Below, in pieces: positions 5,670 through 12,595 of a stretch of 13,481 nt of DNA. This DNA comes from Deltaproteobacteria bacterium. Lineage in GTDB: Bacteria > Desulfobacterota > Syntrophia > Syntrophales > UBA5619. A program made the translations under genes and the position numbers. Position 1 is the stretch's first letter. Every line of letters begins with the position of its first letter. The notes beneath the pieces were generated by a model. That model searched no databases and had not been told where the DNA came from. It saw only the letters and a program-made list of their open reading frames with translations. The stretch lies in contig JAPLJY010000335.1 of the NCBI GenBank assembly GCA_026388345.1, forward strand, positions 1 through 13,481, given 5' to 3'.

Positions 5670-8312
5670 TCAAAGCAGATCGGGAAGTTTCTCCAAAGCC
5701 CGCTCCAGGAGCTCCGGCTTCGGACCTCCCGCCTGGGCCATGTCGGGCCGGCCGCCGCCGCTCCCGCCGACGAGCGGGGCGATCGACTGGATGATCTTTC
5801 CCGCATGGTACCGGTCGGTAAGGTCCTTGGTGACCAGGCAAAGGAGCATCGCCTTCCCGTCAGCCCGGCTCCCGAGGAGGATGATCCCGGAGCGAAGCCG
5901 GTCGCGGAGCTTGTCGCCGAAATCCCGGAGGGTCTTGACGTCGGAGGCCTCCACGACGGTAGCCAGGACCGCAACTCCGTGGATCTGCCGGACGCGTCCC
6001 ATCAGATCGCCGGAATCCTTCGCCGCCAGTTTGCCTTTGAGCGCCTCGATCTCCCTCTCCAATTCCCGTTCCCGCCGGAGAAGCTTTTCCGTTCTGTCCG
6101 CCGTTTCCAGCAGACCGATCTTCAGGAGTCCGGCCGTCTTCCGGAGTTCGTCCTCAAGGCGTCGCACATGGGCGACAGCCGTTTTCCCCGTCACCGCCTC
6201 GATCCGGCGGACGCCGGCGGCCACGGACGATTCATGAACAATCTTCAAGAAGCCGATGTCGCCGGTCTTTGCCACATGGGTCCCCCCGCAGAGTTCGCTG
6301 CTGAATCCGACCATCCCGACGACACGGACCGTTTCCCCGTACTTCTCGTCGAAGACCGCCGTCGCCCCCGTCTTCACCGCCTCCGCGAGGGGCATGACAA
6401 CCGTCTCTACAGGGACGTTCGCCCGGATCATCCGGTTGGCCTCGCTCTCGATCCGCGCCAGTTCTTCCTCTTCGATCCGGGAGAAATGGGTGAAATCGAA
6501 GCGGAGCCGTTCGGCGTTCACCAGGGAGCCGGACTGCTTGACATGCTCCCCGAGGACCTGCTTCAGTGCGGCCTGAAGGAGGTGGGTGCCGGAATGGTTG
6601 GCCTCGGTCGCCCGGCGCTCCTCGTCGAACACCTGCAGGCCCACCGTATCCCCCTTCCGGAGCCTTCCGCCAGTGAGTCTGCCCACATGGGCGATGAGGG
6701 TGTCGAGGGGCCGCTTCGTATCCGTCACATTGAAGACTGCCCCGTCGCCGCTCATGATGACCCCCGTATCGCCGACCTGACCGCCGATCTCGCCGTAGAA
6801 AGGGGTCTCGGCGACGATCACCTCCGCTTCGTCCCCTTCTCCAATCTCCTCCACGGGCTGACCATTTTTCAGGAGCGCCGTCACCAGCGACATGATCCCC
6901 TGACCATGGTGTCCGTATCCGACGAACTCCGTCGCGACCCCTTCGACGGAGAGATGGTGGTAAACCTCGGAGATCGCCTCCTGGCCGCTCCCCTTCCAGG
7001 ATTCGCGCGCCTTTTCCCGCTGGGCGTCCATCGCTTTCTCGAAGCCCTCCATGTCGAGGGAGAGGCGGTCCTTCCGGACGATGTCCGCCGTGAGGTCCGT
7101 GGGAAAGCCGAAGGTGTCATAGAGCTTGAAGACGATCTCGCCGGGGATCACCTCTCCCCCGGCCGCTTTCAGGGCGGTCACCTCCTCCTGGAGGATCCGG
7201 AGGCCGGCGTCGAGCGTCTCGATGAAACGCTGCTCCTCGCTCTCCACGACCTTCCGGATAAAGGCGGCCTTGTCGACCAGGTCCGGGTAGGCCCCCTTCA
7301 TCTCGTCGATAACGACCCCGCACACCTCGTTGAGGAAAGGCCGGTCCATGCCGAGGAGTTTCCCGTGGCGCGCCGCCCTCCGGAGGATCCGCCGGAGCAC
7401 ATAGCCGCGCCCCTCGTTGCTCGGCAGAACGCCGTCGCCGACGAGGAAGGTCACGGCGCGGCTGTGGTCGGCGATGACGCGGATGGAGATATCGTCTTCC
7501 CCGCTCCGTTTGTAGGTCCGGCCGCTGATCTTCTCGATGAAACGGATGATTCCCGTGAAGAGGTCGGATTCGTAGTTGCTCGTCACCCGCTGGACGACGG
7601 CGGCCAGACGCTCCAGTCCCATCCCCGTGTCGATGTTCGGCTTCGGCAGGGGGGTCAGCTTCCCGGAGGTGTCGCGGTCGAACTGGGTGAAGACGAGGTT
7701 CCAGATCTCGAGGTGGCGATCGCATTCGCAGTGTACGTCGCACGTCGGCTTTCCGCAGCCCGTCCCCTCACCTTGATCGAAGAGGATCTCGGAGCAGGGA
7801 CCGCAGGGACCGGTCTCCCCCATCATCCAGAAATTGCTCTTCTCCCCCATCCGGACGATCCTCTCCGTCGGGACCCCCATCCCGTTATGCCAGATCCGGA
7901 AGGCCTCATCGTCGTCCGTAAAGATCGTGACCCAGAGTTTCTCTTTCGGCAGCCCCATGGTGACGGTGAGGTACTCCCACGCCCAGGCTATGGCCTCCTT
8001 TTTGAAGTAATCCCCGAAGGAGAAGTTCCCCAGCATCTCGAAGAAGGTGTGGTGGCGCGCCGTGACGCCGACGTTTTCCAGGTCGTTGTGCTTCCCGCCC
8101 GCCCGGACGCTCTTCTGGGAGGTCGCCGCCCGCCGGTATCCCCGGTCTTCCAGCCCCAGAAAACAGTTCTTGAACTGCACCATCCCCGAATTGGTGAAAA
8201 GGAGTGTCGGGTCGTCTTTGGGAACGAGGGAAGAACTCGCCACCCGCATATGACCCTTTCCCTCGAAATATTTCAAGAAACTCTCCCGGATCTCACTCCC
8301 CGTCATCGCCAT
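5670..8312 (-). CDS. alaS: Alanyl-tRNA synthetase
   Basis: An 880-residue enzyme that charges tRNA-Ala with alanine at the expense of ATP in the cytoplasm; length is normal for bacteria. Order of parts: class II catalytic core (about 1-245, with MTGSEIRESFLKYFEGKGH, TNSGMVQFK and the GMGLERL motif at 231-237); tRNA-recognition helices (VLRRILRRAARHGK around 305-318); editing domain with the zinc/catalytic HSGTH (573-577) and CGGTH (675-679); a charged coiled coil (about 715-765); and the C-Ala/DHHA1 domain with GGSGGGRPDMAQAGG (849-863). A Cys-rich insert (Cys186, 191, 195, 197) precedes LEIWNLVF. The start at 8312 has GAGGAGGAAGG upstream; a second in-frame ATG two codons later (8306) gives the more conserved MTGSEIR. 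It overlaps the recX end by 20 bp and is the last gene of the operon. Confidence 0.98.
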   Translation of the reverse strand: MAMTGSEIRESFLKYFEGKGHMRVASSSLVPKDDPTLLFTNSGMVQFKNCFLGLEDRGYRRAATSQKSVRAGGKHNDLENVGVTARHHTFFEMLGNFSFGDYFKKEAIAWAWEYLTVTMGLPKEKLWVTIFTDDDEAFRIWHNGMGVPTERIVRMGEKSNFWMMGETGPCGPCSEILFDQGEGTGCGKPTCDVHCECDRHLEIWNLVFTQFDRDTSGKLTPLPKPNIDTGMGLERLAAVVQRVTSNYESDLFTGIIRFIEKISGRTYKRSGEDDISIRVIADHSRAVTFLVGDGVLPSNEGRGYVLRRILRRAARHGKLLGMDRPFLNEVCGVVIDEMKGAYPDLVDKAAFIRKVVESEEQRFIETLDAGLRILQEEVTALKAAGGEVIPGEIVFKLYDTFGFPTDLTADIVRKDRLSLDMEGFEKAMDAQREKARESWKGSGQEAISEVYHHLSVEGVATEFVGYGHHGQGIMSLVTALLKNGQPVEEIGEGDEAEVIVAETPFYGEIGGQVGDTGVIMSGDGAVFNVTDTKRPLDTLIAHVGRLTGGRLRKGDTVGLQVFDEERRATEANHSGTHLLQAALKQVLGEHVKQSGSLVNAERLRFDFTHFSRIEEEELARIESEANRMIRANVPVETVVMPLAEAVKTGATAVFDEKYGETVRVVGMVGFSSELCGGTHVAKTGDIGFLKIVHESSVAAGVRRIEAVTGKTAVAHVRRLEDELRKTAGLLKIGLLETADRTEKLLRRERELEREIEALKGKLAAKDSGDLMGRVRQIHGVAVLATVVEASDVKTLRDFGDKLRDRLRSGIILLGSRADGKAMLLCLVTKDLTDRYHAGKIIQSIAPLVGGSGGGRPDMAQAGGPKPELLERALEKLPDLL

Positions 8313-8793
8313 GGAACCCTTCCTCCTCTGTTTTTTTTAGTGTCTTCAAGATAAGGCCCGTGGGAAATCCCTTTCCCATCAGGCTTCTGGCCAGTCTGGC
8401 CTTTTCCCGATCGTTGAGCGCGGCGACCGGCCTTCCCCGGGTCTTCCTCCGGAGCAGCCGCTCCGCCGCCTCCTCTTCGCCGAGTTCCCCGCGGACCTCC
8501 GCAATCACCCGCGCCGAGAGCCCCGCGTCGATCCCCCTCTCCCGGAGGTCGAGGGCAATCCGACGGTCCCCGGCGAGACGGCTGACCGCAAGCACCCGCG
8601 CCCGCTGCCTCGCGAAGGCCTCGTCGTTCAGGTAGCCGAGCTCCCGGCACCGCCGGATCACCTGTTCGACAATCACATCCGCGAAACCGCTCACCCGCAG
8701 TTTTGCACGCAACTCCTTTTCGCTGTGCGCCCGGAGGGTCAGGAGGCGGAATGCCTTTCCTTCGGCCCGGCCGAGCTCGCGCTCCTCATCCAT
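8293..8793 (-). CDS. recX: Regulatory protein RecX
   Basis: A 166-residue RecX, made of three-helix repeats that bind in the groove of the RecA filament and limit its activity. Typical marks are KAFRLLTLRAHSEKELRAKL (about 13-32), VIRRCRELGYLNDEAFARQR (about 45-64), the LAGDRRIALDLRERGI segment and a C-terminal ARLARSLMGKGFPTGLIL repeat. The start ATG (8793-8791) is 3 bp after the recA stop, so translation is probably coupled to recA. This is the usual recA-recX arrangement, which keeps inhibitor in proportion to RecA. The end overlaps alaS by 20 bp. An A8 tract (8338-8331 read on the minus strand) lies near the 3' end, followed by the alaS ribosome binding site. Confidence 0.95.
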   Translation of the reverse strand: MDEERELGRAEGKAFRLLTLRAHSEKELRAKLRVSGFADVIVEQVIRRCRELGYLNDEAFARQRARVLAVSRLAGDRRIALDLRERGIDAGLSARVIAEVRGELGEEEAAERLLRRKTRGRPVAALNDREKARLARSLMGKGFPTGLILKTLKKTEEEGFHGDDGE

Positions 8794-8796
8794 ACG

Positions 8797-9828
8797 CTAT
8801 TTCGGTTCTTCCCTGACCACGGCGGTCTTCGGTTTGATGCCGAGCTTTTCGCGGACCTCCGCCTCGACCTGCGCCAGGATCACTGCGTTGTCCTTCAGGA
8901 AGGTCCGGGTGTTGTCCCGTCCCTGGCCGAGACGCTCCCCCTTGTAGGAGTACCAGGCGCCGCTCTTTTCGATGATCCCCTTGTCGGCCGCGAGGTCGAG
9001 GACATCGCCCTCCATCGAGATCCCCTCGCCGAAGATGATGTCGAATTCCGTTTCCCGGAACGGCGGGGCGACCTTGTTCTTGACGACCTTGACCTTGGTC
9101 CTGAAACCGATCACATCCTGGCCCAGCTTAATGGCGTTCACCTTCCGGATGTCGAGACGCATCGTCGCGTAGAACTTGAGCGCGTTGCCTCCAGTCGTCG
9201 TCTCGGGATTGCCGAAGAAGACGCCGATCTTCATCCGGAGCTGGTTGATGAAGATCACGGTCGTCTTCGACTTGCTGATGCTCCCCGTCAGCTTCCGGAG
9301 GGCCTGCGACATCAGGCGCGCCTGGAGCCCCATCTGGGCGTCCCCCATCTCCCCCTCGATCTCGGCTTTGGGGACGAGGGCGGCCACGGAATCGACGACG
9401 AGGACGTCCAGCGCCCCGCTCCGGACGAGGGTCTCGGAAATCTCGAGCGCCTGCTCTCCCGTGTCGGGCTGGGAGATGAGGAGATCATCCGTGTTGACGC
9501 CGATCTTCCGCGCGTAGGTAACGTCGAGGGCGTGCTCGGCGTCGATGAAGGCCGCAAGCCCCCCGAGTTTCTGCGCCTCCGCGACGATGTGGAGGGCCAG
9601 GGTCGTCTTTCCGCCCGATTCAGGGCCGAAGATCTCGATGATCCTCCCCCGCGGGACCCCGCCGGTGCCGAGCGCAATGTCGAGACTGATCGACCCCGTG
9701 GAGATCGCGGGGATGTCGGAGATCACCTCGGAGCCGCCCAGCCTCATGATCGCACCCTTCCCGAACTGCCTCTCGATCTGCATAATCGCCAGATCAACTG
9801 CCTTTGCCCTTTCCGTATCCGCTCCCAT
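8797..9828 (-). CDS. recA: Recombinase RecA
   Basis: A 343-residue RecA that forms filaments on single-stranded DNA, drives strand exchange and triggers LexA self-cleavage. Visible marks are the N-terminal [18 protein letters not shown], Walker A GPESGGKT (residues 68-75), Walker [13 protein letters not shown] (Asp146), loop L1 [20 protein letters not shown] and loop L2 [22 protein letters not shown] chose the ATG at 9828 because AGGAGGTG (9838-9831) precedes it ideally and Walker A then falls where it does in E. coli RecA. The frame remains open upstream to ATG 9882/GTG 9885, which would add 18-19 residues rich in Lys/Gln/Gly that are not family-like. It follows thpR by 65 bp with no LexA-type site in the gap, so it seems to be expressed from the upstream operon promoter. 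Confidence 0.98.
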   Translation of the reverse strand: MGADTERAKAVDLAIMQIERQFGKGAIMRLGGSEVISDIPAISTGSISLDIALGTGGVPRGRIIEIFGPESGGKTTLALHIVAEAQKLGGLAAFIDAEHALDVTYARKIGVNTDDLLISQPDTGEQALEISETLVRSGALDVLVVDSVAALVPKAEIEGEMGDAQMGLQARLMSQALRKLTGSISKSKTTVIFINQLRMKIGVFFGNPETTTGGNALKFYATMRLDIRKVNAIKLGQDVIGFRTKVKVVKNKVAPPFRETEFDIIFGEGISMEGDVLDLAADKGIIEKSGAWYSYKGERLGQGRDNTRTFLKDNAVILAQVEAEVREKLGIKPKTAVVREEPK

Positions 9829-9893
9829 AGACACCTCCTTCGTCCCTGTCCCTGGTTCATGCTGTTGTTTGGATTTTGCCATCACCTTCCGGC

Positions 9894-10487
9894 CTACGCC
9901 CCCTCCTGTCCCGCAAAAGGATACCCTGCGAGCCTCGTGTAGATCGCCCCTCGGGGTGTTAGATCGCTTTTGAACAGGCCGAGACCGGATGCGGTAAACC
10001 GTCCCGCCGTATATGTTTCTCCCTTTTCCAGCACCCCCGTAAGACCGATCAGCCCCTTCGGGGTCTTGATCCGCCCCAGGGTGAGATGCGGCCGGAAGGG
10101 CCGCTCCTCCCGGGGAAAGCCGATTTCCTGGAGCGCCCGCTCCATCCCCTGCTGGAAGGTCACCAGCCGCGCCACCTCGCCGTTCATCCCCAGCCAGATA
10201 ATCCTGGGCCGGTGCGGATCGGGGAAAACCCCCGCGCCGCCGATTGCCAAATCGAACGGCCTGACCTCCGCCGCGGCCTTCCCCGCGACGGCCGAGATGT
10301 TCGCTACGTCACACTCCGGAATGTCGCCGAAGAATTTCAGGGTCAGGTGGATCGCCTCCGGCCGGAGCCAGCGGACATCCCCGTGGATGAGTTTCCGCAA
10401 ACTGTCCTGAACCCGCCCGATCTCCCGGAGGATCTCCTCCGGCGGATCGAGGGCCAGAAAGGAGCGGATCATCCGTTCATCCGTCAT
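9894..10487 (-). CDS. thpR: RNA 2',3'-cyclic phosphodiesterase (ThpR/LigT family)
   Basis: A 197-residue member of the 2H phosphoesterase family, which opens 2',3'-cyclic phosphates on RNA and in vitro can make 2'-5' links in tRNA halves. Both catalytic HxTx motifs are present, HLTL at 47-50 ([11 protein letters not shown]) and HLTL at 134-137 (RPHLTLGRI). The N-terminal [11 protein letters not shown] is also typical. The ATG at 10487 has GGGGAG 7 nt upstream; a second ATG five codons later (10472) gives the commonest family start, MIRSF. It overlaps the end of cinA by 11 bp. The cinA-thpR-recA order is common among bacteria and fits co-expression with the recA operon, although the reason is not well understood. 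Confidence 0.95.
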   Translation of the reverse strand: MTDERMIRSFLALDPPEEILREIGRVQDSLRKLIHGDVRWLRPEAIHLTLKFFGDIPECDVANISAVAGKAAAEVRPFDLAIGGAGVFPDPHRPRIIWLGMNGEVARLVTFQQGMERALQEIGFPREERPFRPHLTLGRIKTPKGLIGLTGVLEKGETYTAGRFTASGLGLFKSDLTPRGAIYTRLAGYPFAGQEGA

Positions 10488-11736
10488 CGCGCAACTCCCC
10501 GCAGAGATATCGCCAGAGCATCAGGAGGGCGGCCTGGGAGGCCATGACCTTGTTCCGCCGCCGGTCCCAGCGGAAGGCGTAGGGACGGCAGACGGTCTTC
10601 CCGCTGTCGGTCAGCGCGATGAAGACCGTCCCCACCGGCTTCGCCTCCGTCCCGCCGGAGGGACCCGCGATCCCCGTCACGGCGAGACCCAGATTGGTTC
10701 CCGCCGACTTCCGGACCCCTTCCGCCATCAGACGCGCCGTTTCGGCGCTCACCGCACCGTGCTCGCGGATCACCGCCTCCGGAACGCCGAGGAGGTCGGT
10801 CTTGGCCGCGTTGCTGTAGGTCACGACCCCGCGTTCGAGAAAGGCGGAGCTGCCGGGAATGTCCGTGAGACGATCCGTGATCAGACCGCCCGTACAGGAC
10901 TCGGCCACGGCGAGCGTAAGGTTCTCCCCGATCATCCGTAAGGCGACATTACCCGCGAGCGTCTCTTCGCCCCTCGCGAAGATGTGTTTCGCAAGCCTCG
11001 CCTCGACCATCGCCCTCGCCTCGCGGAGCTTTTCTCCGGCCACGTCCGCGGAAACCTCCCGCGCCGTCAGAACGAGGTGGTTTTCCGGAAAGTTCGGGTA
11101 GAAACCGATCCCTATGCCGAGGCCGGCGAAATCCACATCGGCCATCGCCTCATCCACCGCCGACTCGGGGATCCCGAAGAGCTTGAAGGTAAACGTCTCC
11201 ACGTGGAGCGCGGCCTCCGGAAACGCCTTCCGGAAAAGAGGGATCACCCCCTCAAAGAGCATCCGCCGCGCCTCGGCGGGGACGCCCGGAATGACCGCAA
11301 CGATCCTGCCCGCCCGCCGCAGGGCGAAGCCGGCTGCCGTCCCCGTCGGGTTGGCGATGATCTCCGCCCCCTCCGGAAAGAGGGCCTGTTTGGCGTTGTT
11401 CTCCGTCCAGTGAAGCCCTCGTCCTTCAAAAATACCCCGGACATGCGCGAGGACGGCGGGATCGCTGTACAGCCCCAGACCGAAGGCCTTGGCCAGGGCC
11501 GCCGTCGTGATGTCGTCGGCCGTGGGGCCAAGCCCCCCGGTCACGATCACCGCATCAACACGCGCCAGCAGATGGACAAGCGTATCATGGATGGCGCCGT
11601 CGTCATCACCCACGGAGATCATCCCCGCAACCGCCCATCCCTGCTCCTGCATTGTGCGGGAAATCATGGCGGAATTCGTATCCTGGATCCGGCCGCTCGT
11701 CAACTCATTTCCGATCGTCAATATGCCGATTTTCAT
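10477..11736 (-). CDS. cinA: CinA: competence/damage-inducible protein, nicotinamide-nucleotide amidase
   Basis: A 419-residue two-domain CinA. The N-terminal COG1058 domain (about 1-250) belongs to the MoCF/MoeA-like fold and in the family hydrolyses ADP-ribose-type substrates. Its marks are IGILTIGNELTSGRIQDTN and VIVTGGLGPTADDITT. The C-terminal PncC domain (about 262-415) deamidates NMN for pyridine nucleotide recycling; AESCTGG (278-284) and TGIAGPSGGT (354-363) are its signature, followed by KPVGTVFIAL. Both domains appear complete. The ATG at 11736 has AGGGG 6 nt upstream. It sits 54 bp after pgpA and overlaps thpR by 11 bp. In several bacteria cinA is co-transcribed with recA, as here. 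Confidence 0.97.
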   Translation of the reverse strand: MKIGILTIGNELTSGRIQDTNSAMISRTMQEQGWAVAGMISVGDDDGAIHDTLVHLLARVDAVIVTGGLGPTADDITTAALAKAFGLGLYSDPAVLAHVRGIFEGRGLHWTENNAKQALFPEGAEIIANPTGTAAGFALRRAGRIVAVIPGVPAEARRMLFEGVIPLFRKAFPEAALHVETFTFKLFGIPESAVDEAMADVDFAGLGIGIGFYPNFPENHLVLTAREVSADVAGEKLREARAMVEARLAKHIFARGEETLAGNVALRMIGENLTLAVAESCTGGLITDRLTDIPGSSAFLERGVVTYSNAAKTDLLGVPEAVIREHGAVSAETARLMAEGVRKSAGTNLGLAVTGIAGPSGGTEAKPVGTVFIALTDSGKTVCRPYAFRWDRRRNKVMASQAALLMLWRYLCGELRDDG

Positions 11737-11763
11737 GCAATACCCCTATATCCATTTTCTGCG

Positions 11764-11787
11764 CGGGGGGCGCCTTCGCACCCCCCG
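11764..11787 (-). repeat. GC hairpin between pgpA and cinA
   Basis: CGGGGGG (11764-11770) and CCCCCCG (11781-11787) form a 7-bp G/C stem, 3 bp after the pgpA stop. The 10-nt loop can add two more pairs. No T-run follows on the minus strand, so a classical terminator is unlikely. It may stabilise the upstream transcript, mark a processing site, or reduce read-through into cinA. Confidence 0.5.
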
Positions 11788-11790
11788 TTC

Positions 11791-12249
11791 TCATATCCCC
11801 AACCAGTGGATCAGGGCCTGGAGCACCAGATTACCATAGACGCCCGCCGCCAGATCATCCGCCACCACCCCGCAGCCGCCCGGAAGCTTCTCCTGAAAGA
11901 GCCGCGCCGGGAAGGGCTTTACGATATCGAACAGCCGAAACAGCACAAAACCCAGGGCAATATGGGGAACCGTCGGCTCAACCAAAAAGAGGGTCCACTG
12001 GAGACCGGCAATCTCGTCGATCACGATGCACTGAGCGTCCTTCCGGCCGAAGAGCTTCTCCGCCTCATCCGAGACATGCCAAGCAAGGCAGGTGAAGGCC
12101 AGAACCGTGATCAGCCAGATCGGCCACGGGAGGGCCGAAAAGACTAAATACAGGGGGATGCCGACCAGCGTTCCCGCCGTCCCCGGCGCCAGGGGCGCAA
12201 GCCCGCTCCCGAAACCGGTGGCCAATATCTTGATCCATCTTTCGTTCAG
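11791..12249 (-). CDS. pgpA: Phosphatidylglycerophosphatase A
   Basis: About 152 residues. PgpA removes phosphate from phosphatidylglycerophosphate to give phosphatidylglycerol at the inner membrane. Family marks are ATGFGSGLAPLAPGTAGTL near the start, the metal-binding VIDEIAG, FRLFDIVKPFP and GGCGVVADDLAAG, plus hydrophobic helices between them. There is no in-frame ATG at the start. I prefer CTG at 12249, giving (M)NERWIKILATGFG, because GAGGTG (12258-12253) lies just upstream and homologues carry several residues before ATGFG. The alternative TTG at 12225 gives a start directly at ATGFG, without a ribosome binding site. The frame is open further upstream through the palindromic repeat, which ends 12 bp before the CTG. 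It is the first gene of the cinA-recA-alaS operon. Confidence 0.92.
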   Translation of the reverse strand: MNERWIKILATGFGSGLAPLAPGTAGTLVGIPLYLVFSALPWPIWLITVLAFTCLAWHVSDEAEKLFGRKDAQCIVIDEIAGLQWTLFLVEPTVPHIALGFVLFRLFDIVKPFPARLFQEKLPGGCGVVADDLAAGVYGNLVLQALIHWLGI

Positions 12250-12261
12250 GGGACACCTCGC

Positions 12262-12382
12262 GGCTGTTGAAAAACGCCCGTCTGCGGCGTTCCCTCATCC
12301 TTCGTCGCTGCGACGTACACGAAAGTACGTCTCGCTCCTTAAGGATCTCGGAGGCCTTGCATCCGGACATTTTTGAACAGCC
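12262..12382. repeat. 121-bp imperfect palindromic dispersed repeat
   Basis: The ends are inverted: GGCTGTTGAAAAACGCCCG (12262-12280) against GGCTGTTCAAAAATGTCCG on the other strand (12382-12364). Inside, ATCCTT and AAGGAT, and at the centre GACGTAC (12312-12318) and GTACGTC (12325-12331) with a 6-nt loop, continue the palindrome. I recall near-identical GGCTGTTGAAAAACG...CGTTTTTGAACAGCC elements in many intergenic regions of related deltaproteobacteria, which suggests a REP/MITE-like family; a copy count is needed to prove it. It codes for nothing. It lies in the leader of pgpA. Confidence 0.8.
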
Positions 12383-12438
12383 TTTTTTCAACCATCTTCT
12401 CAAGCAGAACCGGATGGGAAATGCCGCATACCGGCGGT

Positions 12439-12468
12439 AAACTAACCTCTTTTCCCCTGCCCTGTCAA
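12439..12468 (-). promoter_or_regulatory. Candidate pgpA operon promoter
   Basis: On the minus strand a perfect TTGACA (12468-12463) is followed after 18 bp by TAGTTT (12444-12439), a weak -10. A transcript from here would start near 12432 and pass through the palindromic repeat before pgpA. Confidence 0.35.
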
Positions 12469-12517
12469 TGACGACTTGCCGACTTTTTGCAAACCCTTCC
12501 CGGCTTTGAAAAATCCC

Positions 12518-12547
12518 TTGACAATAGAACGATGGTTCTATTATACC
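12518..12547 (+). promoter_or_regulatory. Promoter of the Y-family polymerase gene
   Basis: A perfect -35 TTGACA (12518-12523) is followed by either TATTAT (12539-12544, 15-bp spacer) or TATACC (12542-12547, 18-bp spacer) as -10. The start codon is about 50 bp downstream. The spacer is almost wholly occupied by the SOS-type palindrome. Confidence 0.7.
12523..12542. promoter_or_regulatory. SOS-type (LexA-like) operator
   Basis: AATAGAAC-GATG-GTTCTATT: perfect 8-bp arms around a 4-bp spacer. The core GAAC-N4-GTTC is the LexA box consensus known from Bacillus and other Gram-positive-type SOS systems. It sits between the -35 and -10 of a translesion polymerase gene, a classic repressor position. 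LexA itself is not in the window, so the binding protein is inferred. Confidence 0.8.
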
Positions 12548-12566
12548 TGAAGCCGGGAAAAGGCAA
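12540..12566 (-). promoter_or_regulatory. Candidate divergent promoter overlapping the operator
   Basis: On the minus strand TATAAT (12545-12540) is a consensus -10 that overlaps the operator end. TTGCCT (12566-12561) is a moderate -35 at a short 15-bp spacer. If used, LexA bound at 12523-12542 would also block transcription towards pgpA-cinA-thpR-recA-recX-alaS. Confidence 0.35.
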
Positions 12567-12595
12567 GCGGTTTTTTGTTCGGAACAGGCAGCACC

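Larger units (their letters stand above)
12497..12559. repeat. 10-bp inverted repeat enclosing the SOS control region
   Basis: TTCCCGGCTT (12497-12506) and its exact complement AAGCCGGGAA (12550-12559) flank the promoter and operator. Their centre (12528) is about 4 bp from the operator centre, so this is a separate nested repeat and not an extension of the operator. Confidence 0.6.

Noticed and set aside
5439..8354. 971-codon open frame on the plus strand opposite alaS
   Set aside because: It is the antisense shadow of a high-GC gene. alaS on the minus strand has every family motif, and the antisense product is low-complexity (Asp/Leu/Pro/Arg/Gly-rich) with no recognisable domain.
8725..9942. 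405-codon plus-strand frame opposite recA
   Set aside because: Shadow of recA, with the same biased composition and no family marks.
10984..12147. 387-codon plus-strand frame opposite cinA and pgpA
   Set aside because: Antisense shadow of two well-recognised genes.
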